From NCBI RefSeq assembly GCF_002005565.1, contig NZ_BDJC01000055.1, positions 1 to 44,872 of the forward strand: DNA of 44,872 nucleotides. Direction: 5' to 3'. This document shows, piece after piece, positions 35,193 through 43,198 of this stretch. This stretch comes from Streptomyces sp. JHA26. Its GTDB lineage: Bacteria > Actinomycetota > Actinomycetes > Streptomycetales > Streptomycetaceae. Numbering within the stretch: position 1 is the first letter of the stretch; the number at the start of each line of letters is the position of its first letter. The notes below the pieces were generated by a model. It did not search any database. It was not told where the DNA came from and saw only the letters and a list, made by a program, of their open reading frames with translations. A program made the position numbers and the translations under genes.

Positions 35193-35421
35193 AGGTCACC
35201 GTCCGTGCCCGGGAACGCGGGGCGGAACGGCCGGGTGCTGTCCCGGCGGCAGACGACCCGGCCGAGAACCCTGAGTTCCGGGTCCATCGCAAGGGCGGGT
35301 CATATCGCGCCCCCGACAGTGCGGCAGGGCGGCATACCCACCGCACCGTGTGGCGTCGGGCCGCCCGTTGCCCGGCATTGCTGCCCGGAACGAATGGCCC
35401 TGGCCCGGAGATCCGCGACTG

Positions 35422-35721
35422 TCAGCCGTGCGGGGGGACGCCTGGCTGACGGAGACGCTCGTCGTCCTCGCGGTAGAGCACCAGGTGCTCATGGAAGAGA
35501 ACACCGTCGCGGACGTCGCCGGTTGCGGTGAAGCCGGTGTCGTCGATGTAGTCGATGTGGTCACCGGTGACGGTGTAGCGGCCGGTGTAGGCGCTCCGAT
35601 GTTCCCCTCGGGCTTCGTCATAGCGGCCGTCCGGCAGCAGTTCCTGGCGGATGAAACCGTCCGCGGTCACCCACATCCCGACATACGGGTGCGGGTCGCG
35701 AGGCGTGTCGTTGCTGGTCAT
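35422..35721 (-). CDS. Atu4866-domain protein
   Basis: Protein of 99 residues consisting of one Atu4866 domain: HPYVGMWVTADGFIRQELLP, DGRYDEARGEHRSAYTGRY, HIDYIDDTGFTATGDVRDGVLFHEHLVLYRE. The family forms a small lipocalin-like barrel of unknown role. A second copy of the domain is fused to the protein encoded at 37117-37872. ATG 35721 follows a G-rich stretch; an ATG at 35730 would add three residues. It lies between the MmyB regulators and the DUF1963 gene. Confidence 0.82.
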   Translation of the reverse strand: MTSNDTPRDPHPYVGMWVTADGFIRQELLPDGRYDEARGEHRSAYTGRYTVTGDHIDYIDDTGFTATGDVRDGVLFHEHLVLYREDDERLRQPGVPPHG

Positions 35722-35872
35722 GGCCCCCATGCTCGTCTCCGGGACGGGAAGCGACCAGGCAGCCGCATACCCAGGTGCAGGGTTCCTGGGGGCCACGCAC
35801 CCACGGACACAGCCATGGCCGCAGTGGGCGGCAGTGACCTCAGCCGTCACGCGGCCTGACACACCGCCGGGG

Positions 35873-36631
35873 TCAGCCCAACCAGTAGTGCTCAACCTCG
35901 TCGAACCGCTCCGGAGCGTCCCTGGGTTCGAGGACCGCCTCTTCCCGCAGGCGCTGGAACGCCTCGGTGCTGTCGTCCCAGCTGTCGTGGACGTTCCGCT
36001 GCACTCCCCGCAGTTTGTCGGTGCTGTTGTCCATGGCCGGCCTGACGCCGACCTTGGCTGCGTACTCCTCGACGGCGGCCTCCAGCCGAGCGTGCCACTC
36101 GGACTCTTCCCCTTCCGCCTCGTCCCAGATGCCCCCGTATTCCTCGCCGATGAGCCAGGCGTGGGCGTCCCAGGCGTCGTCGCGGGAAGCGACCATGGTC
36201 CAGCGGTCCAGCACCATGTGGGAGGACCCCAACCGCAGGTCCGGTTCGCTCGGGACGGGCGCCGGGCGCACGGTCGTCTCGGTCCCGGGCGGTATGTAGA
36301 GCGCGTTGCCGTCGCTGGCGTCCGACCAGGTGAACAGCAGGAGGTGCCCCTCTCGGGGCAGCATGTCGTCGAACAGCGTCCGGGGCACCGCGGCGAGGTC
36401 GAAGGCGGCGACGAAGATGTCGCCCACCTCCCATTCCATGTCCACGGGCAGCGCCGGCGACCCTCCGATGTGACCGATCACCCGGTCATCGGGCCGGACG
36501 CGCTTCGGCGCCTTCCACTCGAAGTACACCACCGGCTCCATGCTCCACAGCAGGCGGGTGATGGCGTCGTCGGACACCCCGTGCCGCCGGGCGAAGGCCC
36601 GGAAGGCGCTGCTGTGGGACGTCTGCCCCAC
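35873..36631 (-). CDS. DUF1963 (YwqG-like) protein
   Basis: Protein of 252 residues. DUF1963 hallmarks are VIGHIGGSPALPVDMEW (about 51-67), GDIFVAAFDLAAVPRT (about 70-85), GHLLLFTWSDASDG (about 94-107) and the C-terminal HMVLDRWTMVASRDDAWDAHAWLIGEE. Members are cytoplasmic, of unknown function. The start is a GTG without a strong ribosome binding site, and the frame is open for some codons upstream, so the N-terminus is uncertain. It shares orientation with the Atu4866 gene about 150 nt downstream. Confidence 0.78.
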   Translation of the reverse strand: MGQTSHSSAFRAFARRHGVSDDAITRLLWSMEPVVYFEWKAPKRVRPDDRVIGHIGGSPALPVDMEWEVGDIFVAAFDLAAVPRTLFDDMLPREGHLLLFTWSDASDGNALYIPPGTETTVRPAPVPSEPDLRLGSSHMVLDRWTMVASRDDAWDAHAWLIGEEYGGIWDEAEGEESEWHARLEAAVEEYAAKVGVRPAMDNSTDKLRGVQRNVHDSWDDSTEAFQRLREEAVLEPRDAPERFDEVEHYWLG

Positions 36632-37116
36632 GGGAGCGCCGGAGTGGCCGATGGGTTTGTCTCAGTTGCTCACGAGTTCGCTTTCTGGCGAAAATCGGTT
36701 GCTGGGCACCGTGCGGGCGGGGCCCGATGCCTGATCAACACGGTAGAGCACCCCTCCGACAACGCCCCCCGTCGCCAACTGCCAGGGTCCTTGGGCCTGT
36801 CCACACACCGCGTCGCCCTCGGACCATCGCCGGCCCGAGGGCGACGTGGCGTCGGCGACTCCCAGGGTCTGTGCGTGTTGTCCGACCTCTACCTGTGGAG
36901 CGGCGCCGCACCCACCCCTCAAGCGCAGCCCGCTCCGACCCTGGGTGCGGCACACCTGGGCACAGAGCGGCCTGGTTCCGCTTGCGCGGGGCGACGAACC
37001 TGATGGTCGTGCAGCGGCTGCCACTGTCACTGCCGAGTAGCAGCCCGTTGTCTGTACGACGCCTCTCCTGCGTTCGTCAGTCCGGCTGATGACTCGCACT
37101 TCGTCCTAGGAACATC
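36632..37116. other. 485-nt spacer without a supported gene
   Basis: The only long minus-strand frame (to 37099) encodes Gly/Ala/Arg-rich sequence with no recognisable domain. The spacer separates the minus-strand DUF1963 gene from the plus-strand fusion gene and must hold promoters for both. GC is lower near 36660-36700 and 37040-37110. I see no clear operator. Confidence 0.5.
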
Positions 37117-37872
37117 ATGACCAACACCGATACCACCGCCATGAACTGGAACCTGCAGGCGCTTGCCGAAATCGTCTCCGACGACAGCGGTCGCCCGGTC
37201 CTGTTCACCAACGCCCGGATCCTCACGATGGACCCGCTGATCGGGACGATGACCGGGGCTGACATCCTGTTCGTCGGCTCCCTGATCGTCGGAGTCGGCC
37301 CCTCCATCGTCACTGCGGCGCAGGACGACAACGCCATCGTCGTCGACTGCACGGGCATGTCCGTCGTCCCCGCCGTCGTGGACACGATCGCTCTGGCCGG
37401 TGGACGCGACCGGCGCGCGGAGTACGTCGCGACGCTCACTCCGGGCAACGCCACCGACTTCCTGGTAGTGCCCGACGAACTGGCCACCGACGTGCCCAGC
37501 GCGGTCGCCACCCTGCTGTCCCGCCCGGAGCAGGTCCGCGCGCTGGTCGCAGCCGGCAAGCCCGTCCGGTGGGCGGGCGCCGAGGTACCCGGCCGGCCGG
37601 CCGCCCCGAAGCCGGGCATTCCCGCGGCAGCGGACCTGACCGGAAGCCCGCGCATCGGCGTCTGGATCGACCGGGAAGACTTCCTGCACCAGGAACTCAC
37701 CGTCGACGGTCGTTACGACGAGACCCGGGGCGGTCGCCCCCACGCCTACCAGGGCCGGTTCTGGATCGACGACGACCGCATCGACTACTTGGACGACCTC
37801 GGCTTCTGGGCCTACGGCGAATTCCGGGGCGACGAACTGCACCACGCGGGCTACGTCATGAAGCTTGGCTGA
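37117..37872 (+). CDS. barrel-less amidohydrolase composite domain fused to an Atu4866 domain
   Basis: Protein of 251 residues. Residues about 20-90 (VLFTNARILTMDPLIGTMTGADILFVGSLIVGVGP; IVVDCTGMSVVPAVVDT) match the first part of the composite beta-sandwich domain of amidohydrolases and parallel the paralogue encoded at 38066. Instead of the HxH motif and TIM barrel, the chain passes directly to ATLTPGNATDFLVVPD...VAAGKPVRWAG (about 108-150), the second part of that sandwich. An Atu4866 domain follows (about 177-250: IGVWIDREDFLHQELTVDGRYDE; IDYLDDLGFWAYGEFRGDELHHAGY). No metal ligands remain, so hydrolase activity is unlikely; binding or sensing is more plausible. AGGA lies 7 nt before the ATG. 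Confidence 0.8.
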   Translation: MTNTDTTAMNWNLQALAEIVSDDSGRPVLFTNARILTMDPLIGTMTGADILFVGSLIVGVGPSIVTAAQDDNAIVVDCTGMSVVPAVVDTIALAGGRDRRAEYVATLTPGNATDFLVVPDELATDVPSAVATLLSRPEQVRALVAAGKPVRWAGAEVPGRPAAPKPGIPAAADLTGSPRIGVWIDREDFLHQELTVDGRYDETRGGRPHAYQGRFWIDDDRIDYLDDLGFWAYGEFRGDELHHAGYVMKLG

Positions 37873-38065
37873 CCTCCGGGCACCAATCACCGAGCGGCGA
37901 TCACGGCGACCACCCGTCCTTGTCCGGCTGCCGTGGCCTGCCCGGCCAGGGCAGCCGGAGGGGCGCCGGCCCAGGTGCCACGCGTCCGGAATCGATGCCT
38001 TGCCCCGCACGCCGCGTCCCTCCCTCTCCAAGATCCCACCCCGTAGCACGGAAAGCAGATCCACC

Positions 38066-39457
38066 ATGCACGTCAACGACACCACCAGCGCGGCCGTCCT
38101 CGAACAGCTCCGGCGCCGCCCCGCACACGAGCGGCGCATCCTGTTCACCGGTGCCACCGTCGTCACGATGGACCCCAGCCTCGGTGTCCTCACCGACGCC
38201 GACCTGCTCGTCGAGGGCGACACCATCACCGCCATCGGCCCCTGCCTCGACGCGGGCGACGCCGTGGTCGTCGACGCCACCGGCGCTGTCCTCAGCCCCG
38301 GTTTCGTCGACACCCACCGGCACGCCTGGGAAGCCCAGCTGCGCAGAATCATGCCGGACGTCGACGATCTGGGCGCCTACGTCATGTCCACGCTTGCCGG
38401 TTACGCCACTGTCTACCGACCCGAGGACATGTACACCGGCACCAAGCTGGCCGCGCTCACCGCGCTCGACAGCGGCATCACCACCATGCTCGACTTCTCC
38501 CATAACTCCCGCACCCGGGCACACTCCGACGCCGCCGTCGAAGCCCTCCGCGACACCGGCCTCCGGGGCGTGCATGCCGCCATGGGCCCGCACTTTGGCG
38601 ACTGGGACCAGCAGTGGCCCGGCGACCTCACTCGCCTCAGGGAGCAGTACTTCAGTAGCGACGACCAGCTGCTCACCCTGCGCCTGGCGACACTCGCCAC
38701 CGACGAGATCGCAGGACCAGCACTCGCGTACGGCCCCGGACTCGCGCGTGTGGCGCAGGACTTGGGTATCGGAGTGAGCGTGGACGCCGTATTCGGCACG
38801 GCCTCCTCCGACGCCGTCCTACGCTGGGCCACGGACGGCCTCCTCGGCCCCGACGTCACCCTCATCCACGCCACCGGACTGAGCTCCCGGGCATGGAAAG
38901 TGATGGGGGAGACGGGCACCACGGTGGCGCTCGCCCCCACCTCCGACGCCCAGATCGGTCTGGAAACCGCCGTCCCCGCCGTTGACGAGGCCCTGTCCGT
39001 CGGCATCCGCCCCGGACTCAGCATCGACGTCGAGGTAGCCCTGGCCAGCGACATGTTCACGCAGATGCGCGCGCTGCACGCCATCCAGCGGATGCGGGCC
39101 GTCCACGCCACGTACGGTTCCGACGGGCAGCCGAACCGCATCACCACCCATGACGTCCTGGACTTCGCCACCCTCCAGGGCGCGCGCACCAACGGCCTGG
39201 GCGCCGTCACCGGCTCGCTGACCCCGGGCAAGAAGGCCGACCTGCTGGTCATCCAGGCCGAGGACCTGAACAACATGCCGCTCAACGACCCCATCGGCAC
39301 GATCGTGCTGGGTTCGGACGCCCGCAACATCAGCGCCGTCCTGGTGAACGGCGAGCCCCGCAAGTGGAACGGCCACGTTCTCGACGTCGACCTGCCCGCC
39401 CTGCGCCGCGAGGTCGACGCCTCACGCGCATACGTGCTGAACGCCTCGGCCGCCTGA
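38066..39457 (+). CDS. amidohydrolase (cytosine/SAH deaminase-like superfamily)
   Basis: Protein of 463 residues. The composite domain (ILFTGATVVTMDPSLGVLTD; GDTITAIGP) surrounds a TIM barrel with metal motif GFVDTHRHAWEAQ (His84, His86). Further likely ligands are TTMLDFSHNSRT (His146), VTLIHATGLS and GLSIDVEVALASDMFTQMRA (Asp). It closes with GSLTPGKKADLLVIQAEDLN and VLVNGEPRKW. It resembles the SAH deaminase/chlorohydrolase clade, which hydrolyses C-N or C-Cl bonds on ring substrates; the true substrate is unknown. It sits between the barrel-less fusion and an MFS exporter on the same strand, with spacers of about 190 and 115 nt. Confidence 0.87.
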   Translation: MHVNDTTSAAVLEQLRRRPAHERRILFTGATVVTMDPSLGVLTDADLLVEGDTITAIGPCLDAGDAVVVDATGAVLSPGFVDTHRHAWEAQLRRIMPDVDDLGAYVMSTLAGYATVYRPEDMYTGTKLAALTALDSGITTMLDFSHNSRTRAHSDAAVEALRDTGLRGVHAAMGPHFGDWDQQWPGDLTRLREQYFSSDDQLLTLRLATLATDEIAGPALAYGPGLARVAQDLGIGVSVDAVFGTASSDAVLRWATDGLLGPDVTLIHATGLSSRAWKVMGETGTTVALAPTSDAQIGLETAVPAVDEALSVGIRPGLSIDVEVALASDMFTQMRALHAIQRMRAVHATYGSDGQPNRITTHDVLDFATLQGARTNGLGAVTGSLTPGKKADLLVIQAEDLNNMPLNDPIGTIVLGSDARNISAVLVNGEPRKWNGHVLDVDLPALRREVDASRAYVLNASAA

Positions 39458-39571
39458 ACACCCCTCGTGGGTGCCTCCGGCCGCCTCTGCCCGGCGGCGG
39501 GGGCACCCCTGCCCCCAGCCCGGCGATGCGTCGGCACCCGGGGCAGCCACCACGCCATCCCCGGAGTTCTC

Positions 39572-40891
39572 GTGTCCCACCCCTTCCCACCTCGCAAGCA
39601 CTCCGCCGTCAGCACACCCGACCGGCCGCCCGGCTGGGCTCCGGCCGTGCCGACCACCGTCCTGCTGACCGCACTCGGTGTGCTGATCGTCGGTCAGATG
39701 TACACCGTGCTGGCCCTTTTGCAGCCCATGGCCACCACGCTCGGCACCACACCCGGCCAGGCCACCTGGACGGCGACCGCGTTCGGCTTCGCCTACGCCG
39801 CCGGCTTCCTCCTCGCCGGCCCGCTCTCCGACCGCTACGGGCCCCGCGCCGTCATCACCGCGGGACTCGTGGCCGCCACGGTGACCACCGCGGCGGTCGG
39901 CTTCGCCCCCGACCTCCCCACCGTAATCGTCCTGCGCAGCCTGCAGGGACTGACCGCCGCGACGTTCGCCCCCTCCGCGCTCTCCTACGTCGCCCGGCAC
40001 ATCGCGCCGCAGCGCCGCGGCACCTCTCTCACCTGCGTCACCAGCGGCATGCTGGCCGCCGCCGTCGTCATGCAGATCGGCGCCCAGGTGCTCGCGGCCC
40101 ACGCCGGCTGGCGCGCTGTCTTCTGGACAGGCGCCGCCCTGATGGCGCTGAGCCTCGTCCCGGTGCGCCGGGTGCTGCGGCCTACCGCGCATCATGGCGA
40201 CGAGGGTGGACTGCTGCAGGCGTTCACGGCGATGCCACGGTTGCTGCGCCGGCCCCGGCTGGGCGCCCTGTGCCTGGCCACGGTCGCCCTGATGGCGGCC
40301 TTCGTCGCCCTCTACACGGCGGTGGCCATCGCCGGACCGCCAGGCATCGCAGGCAATTCGAGCGCCGTACTCGCGCTACGGGCCAGCGGATTGCCCGCCC
40401 TCATCGCCGTACCCCTGCTCGTTCCCGTGCTGCAACGGCTCCGCGCCCCGCTGCGTGCGACTTCCGCCTTCTTCCTGGCCGCCCTCACCGTCGCTGCAGG
40501 CTCCTTCCTCGGCGGCCACACGGTGTCGCTGGCCGTCGCACTGCTGCTGTTCGTGGCCGCCGTCGCCGTAGCGGCACCCGCCGTCGTCGAGACCATCGGC
40601 GCCCTCGCCCCCCACGCGCGTGGCACGGCGGTCGCCTTCTACGGATGCAGCATGTTCATCGGCGCCAGCCTGGGCCCGCAGATGGCCGGTGTCTTCGCCG
40701 GGCTCGGCTTCAACGGCCTCCTGCTCGTCGTCGCCGCGGTGCTCGTCCTGGGCGCCCTCCTGGCCCTGCCGGCCATCCGGGACCAAGGCGCTTTCGCGAC
40801 CCCGCCACCGGCCCCCGGCGGACCGGCCCACGAGCGGACGGCGGCGGACAGCGGCACGCCGACCGTGGCTGGTCGCGATCCCGCGGGCTGA
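39572..40891 (+). CDS. MFS transporter (12 TM, YnfM-like)
   Basis: Protein of 439 residues from the GTG at 39572 (GGAG 5 nt upstream). Twelve hydrophobic segments are evident. Motif A is GPLSDRYGPRAVI (about 87-99). TLGTTPGQATWTATAFGFAYAAGF in the TM1-TM2 region and FGCS-like AFYGCSMFIGASLGPQMAG in TM11 resemble the YnfM/YbcL branch of drug exporters. The C-terminus is a Pro/Ala-rich hydrophilic tail. It follows the amidohydrolase and probably moves its substrate or product. The likely terminator is 160 nt downstream. Confidence 0.87.
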   Translation: MSHPFPPRKHSAVSTPDRPPGWAPAVPTTVLLTALGVLIVGQMYTVLALLQPMATTLGTTPGQATWTATAFGFAYAAGFLLAGPLSDRYGPRAVITAGLVAATVTTAAVGFAPDLPTVIVLRSLQGLTAATFAPSALSYVARHIAPQRRGTSLTCVTSGMLAAAVVMQIGAQVLAAHAGWRAVFWTGAALMALSLVPVRRVLRPTAHHGDEGGLLQAFTAMPRLLRRPRLGALCLATVALMAAFVALYTAVAIAGPPGIAGNSSAVLALRASGLPALIAVPLLVPVLQRLRAPLRATSAFFLAALTVAAGSFLGGHTVSLAVALLLFVAAVAVAAPAVVETIGALAPHARGTAVAFYGCSMFIGASLGPQMAGVFAGLGFNGLLLVVAAVLVLGALLALPAIRDQGAFATPPPAPGGPAHERTAADSGTPTVAGRDPAG

Positions 40892-41049
40892 CCCGCGAGA
40901 GCCGGAACCCGTCACGGGCCGGGGGACCGTCTGCCGCGGCCTCGCGAGCGCACGCGTCCGGAGCACACACGCCGGCCGCCGCGGCGCACCTCTGGACGCG
41001 ACGGCCTCGCTTGACGGCCGGTGCGCAGACTGTCCGGCCGTGGCCCCGA

Positions 41050-41077
41050 GGCGTGCGGGCGGTGCTGCCCGCACGCC
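41050..41077 (+). terminator. terminator hairpin
   Basis: GGCGTGCGGGC (41050-41060) and GCCCGCACGCC (41067-41077) form a perfect 11-bp stem around a 6-nt loop between the MFS gene and an opposite-strand remnant. There is no T run. The rest of 40892-41178 contains nothing I can identify. Confidence 0.65.
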
Positions 41078-41178
41078 GCGAGCGTGGTGCTCCGCCGGGG
41101 CCGGTACGCGAGAGTCCGCTTCATTGCCCGTGACTGGCGCCGGAGGCCGCCGACCGGGGAAGGACGCGGGGCGCGACG

Positions 41179-41510
41179 TCATGAGCAGTTGGTGCCGTTC
41201 CTCGGGACCGTCCCGTCGAGCAGATACGTGTCGACCAGCCCGGTCAGGCAGTCGTTGACGCCGTAGGTGCCATGTCCCTCACCGTCCACGGTGAGGTGGA
41301 CGCCGACCTTCTTCCCCAGTTCGTCCGCCATCTTCTCGGCCCCCTCGTAGGGCGTGGCCGGGTCACCGGTGTTGCCGATGACGAGGACGGGATCCGCGCC
41401 GTCGGCCGACACTTCGACGGTGGGTGCATGGCCGTCGACGGGCCGGCCGGTGCACTGGAGCAGCCCCAGGCCATCCAGTCGCCGAACACCGGGGACGCCG
41501 TGCGGAACTC
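41179..41510 (-). pseudogene. 3' fragment of a secreted alpha/beta-hydrolase (TAP C-terminal domain)
   Basis: The minus strand encodes VEVSADGADPVLVIGNTGDP, ATPYEGAEKMADELGKKVGV and GEGHGTYGVNDCLTGLVDTYLLDGTVP, the C-terminal TAP-like domain of tripeptidyl-aminopeptidase/alpha-beta hydrolases (catalytic Asp in GDPATPY, His in GEGHGTYG). The preceding VFGDWMAWG lies in another frame, and the nucleophile-bearing N-terminal two thirds are missing. It is a decayed 3' end. Confidence 0.75.
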
Positions 41511-41594
41511 GGACAGGTGACGGTGTACGTCCTAATCGCACGACACGGCGGGTGAGTTGAAGTCAACGGGCGTGGGCGCGTACAACAACGACAA

Positions 41595-41653
41595 CAGGGC
41601 CTCCGGGATCCGCTCGGAATGGGGTCGCACCCCCGAGCTACCAGGAGGCCCTG
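41595..41653. repeat. nested 59-nt inverted repeat in a decayed region
   Basis: CAGGGCCTCC (41595) pairs with GGAGGCCCTG (41644-41653). Inside it GCTCGG pairs with CCGAGC and GGGGT with ACCCC. The fold resembles a palindromic IS end or a terminator. A short frame, MRVRPKDRPSRNSVRTTRS, begins at 41658 and stops soon after. I cannot name the element. Bases 41660-41940 hold no gene I can support. Confidence 0.5.
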
Positions 41654-41948
41654 CCTTCATGCGCGTACGACCGAAAGATCGCCCGAGCAGGAACTCCGTT
41701 CGAACCACACGTTCCAAGATCGGTTGAGATACGGCTTCTGAGCCCGGACCACCTCGCCAAATTCGCAGTTCTACGCGTCACGCGCCTGGCCTCTATCCGG
41801 CGTACCAAGGATCCGGACTGCTGGGCGCTCCACAGATGTGGCTGAGCAAGACCGCTTGGCACGACGAAATTCCCGCTGACCTGCCACAGCCGCGTAGCCA
41901 ACAGACCGCCTGACCACCGGCGCAAAGCACCTGACGACCCATCAGGAC

Positions 41949-42195
41949 GAGCGTCAAATGAGCGTCATTTCAGCGTCAAGATATCGCCCGTAACGCCCAC
42001 ACCGCACATAATGCGCACGCACAAAACCGCAGGTCAGGAGCCCTTCGCGGCCGGTTCAAGGATCGCCACACACTCAACGTGGTGGGTCATCGGAAAGATG
42101 TCGACCCGAGCGAGTCACAGAAAAGAGCAGGCCAGAGCTGCTTTCTGGGCTCGCCGCGCAGCGCCCGAGCCCCCAGAGCGTCAAACGAGCGTCAC
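41949..42195 (-). other. attP-like site: iterons, TrmA 3' end, iterons (copy B)
   Basis: Three iterons, GAGCGTCA (41949), GAGCGTCA (41960) and CAGCGTCA (41971), stand at exact 11-bp intervals. Then comes a gene 3' end on the minus strand, LARVDIFPMTHHVECVAILEP...KGS with TGA at 42034-42036, the C-terminus of a TrmA/RlmD-like methyltransferase, preceded directly by an in-frame stop. Beyond it lies about 75 nt shared with copy A and two more GAGCGTCA iterons at 42176 and 42187, again 11 bp apart. A short gene end flanked on both sides by arm-like repeats is the layout of a tyrosine-recombinase attP. No integrase gene is adjacent. Confidence 0.6.
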
Positions 42196-42258
42196 GTCCG
42201 GCAGCCTTCGCCTCCTGCTCAACGCGGAGCTGGTTCGCACAGATCTCCTCACGCTGGG

Positions 42259-43086
42259 TCACTTCACAAGGCCACCGCCCCCGTCGCCGGTCGCCGCCCG
42301 GCAGCGCAGGAGGGCTTCCGTGGAGCGGTCCATCGGGAAGAACGCCTCGACCGCCAGCTCCGAAAGCGTCACGTCTTCCGGCGCCCCGAACGTGGTGATC
42401 ATGCTGAAGAAGGACATGACGCCGTACGGCGTGCCGATCCTCAGCGGTACGACGATCCCCATGGGGTCGACGCACGCGGGCTCGGCTGCCACGCCCGGTG
42501 GAGCCGGATACTCGGACACCTCTTCGTACAGCTCGCGCAGATCGCGGTCGCCCGTGGCGTTGGCCTGATGCAGGAGGCGGCCGAGGGCATGGGCGCGGAC
42601 CTCCGCGAAGTTCAGGCAGTGGGAGCCCAGGCCGTCCGGATGCAGGATCAACCGCATGACGTTCGCCGTCGGGTCCGTCAGATGCGGCGGGACGAGGTCG
42701 AGCAGAACGGACATGGCCCGGTTGAAGTCGATGACATCCCAGATGCGGTCGATGACGGCTGCCGGGTAGGGCTCGTGCCCCGCGAGCATGCTGCTGAGTG
42801 CCGCGCGCACCATCGCCATGCGGTCGCTGTCCAACGGGGTCTCCCGGTACACCGGCGCGTAACCGGCGGCCAGCAGCAGTCCGTTGCGGTCGCGCAGAGG
42901 AACCTCGAGGTGTTCGGCGAGCCGGAGCACCATCTCCCGGCTGGGCCGGGCCCGGCCCGTCTCGACACACGACAGATGGCGGGTCGAGGTGCCCGCCTTC
43001 AACGCCAGGTGGAGCTGACTGAGTTTGCGGCGCTGCCGCCAGTCCCGCAGTAACAGCCCCACATGCGACCGTTCGTCCGTCTGCAT
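42259..43086 (-). CDS. XRE regulator with MmyB-like ligand domain
   Basis: Protein of 275 residues. The HTH differs from the pair encoded at 33-35 kb: VGLLLRDWRQRRKLSQLHLALKAGTSTRHLSCVETGRARPSREMVLRLAEHL (about 9-60). The C-terminal domain has the MmyB-like segments AVIDRIWDVIDFNRAMSVLLDLV and VMSFFSMITTFGAPEDVTLSELAVEAFFPMD. The start at 43086 is chosen at the conserved N-terminus; a longer frame runs into the divergent gene. Few bases separate its promoter-like TACTTAC region from the ATG, so it may be leaderless. The divergent partner is a small membrane protein, with a perfect palindrome in the shared spacer. Confidence 0.85.
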   Translation of the reverse strand: MQTDERSHVGLLLRDWRQRRKLSQLHLALKAGTSTRHLSCVETGRARPSREMVLRLAEHLEVPLRDRNGLLLAAGYAPVYRETPLDSDRMAMVRAALSSMLAGHEPYPAAVIDRIWDVIDFNRAMSVLLDLVPPHLTDPTANVMRLILHPDGLGSHCLNFAEVRAHALGRLLHQANATGDRDLRELYEEVSEYPAPPGVAAEPACVDPMGIVVPLRIGTPYGVMSFFSMITTFGAPEDVTLSELAVEAFFPMDRSTEALLRCRAATGDGGGGLVK

Positions 43087-43118
43087 GTTTCCACAGTAGT
43101 AAGTACCGGGTCGCCGAA

Positions 43119-43139
43119 CCATGACCTCTGAGGTCATGG
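43119..43139. promoter_or_regulatory. perfect 21-bp palindrome in the divergent promoter
   Basis: CCATGACCTC, a central T, and its exact reverse complement GAGGTCATGG occupy 43119-43139, 33 bp from the regulator start and 60 bp from the membrane-protein start. It is the likely operator of the XRE regulator. Confidence 0.8.
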
Positions 43140-43198
43140 ATTCCGCGACGAGTGGCGTGTCACGGTGGACCCACGAACCCCCCAGGAGGAGATCCGCT

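Noticed and set aside
36662..37099. 146-codon minus-strand frame in the spacer before the Atu4866 fusion gene
   Set aside because: No recognisable domain, Arg/Ser/Gly-rich, no convincing start; treated as non-coding.
41595..41653. Intact insertion sequence with a palindromic end
   Set aside because: No transposase frame of any length and no matching second end were found; reported only as an inverted repeat.
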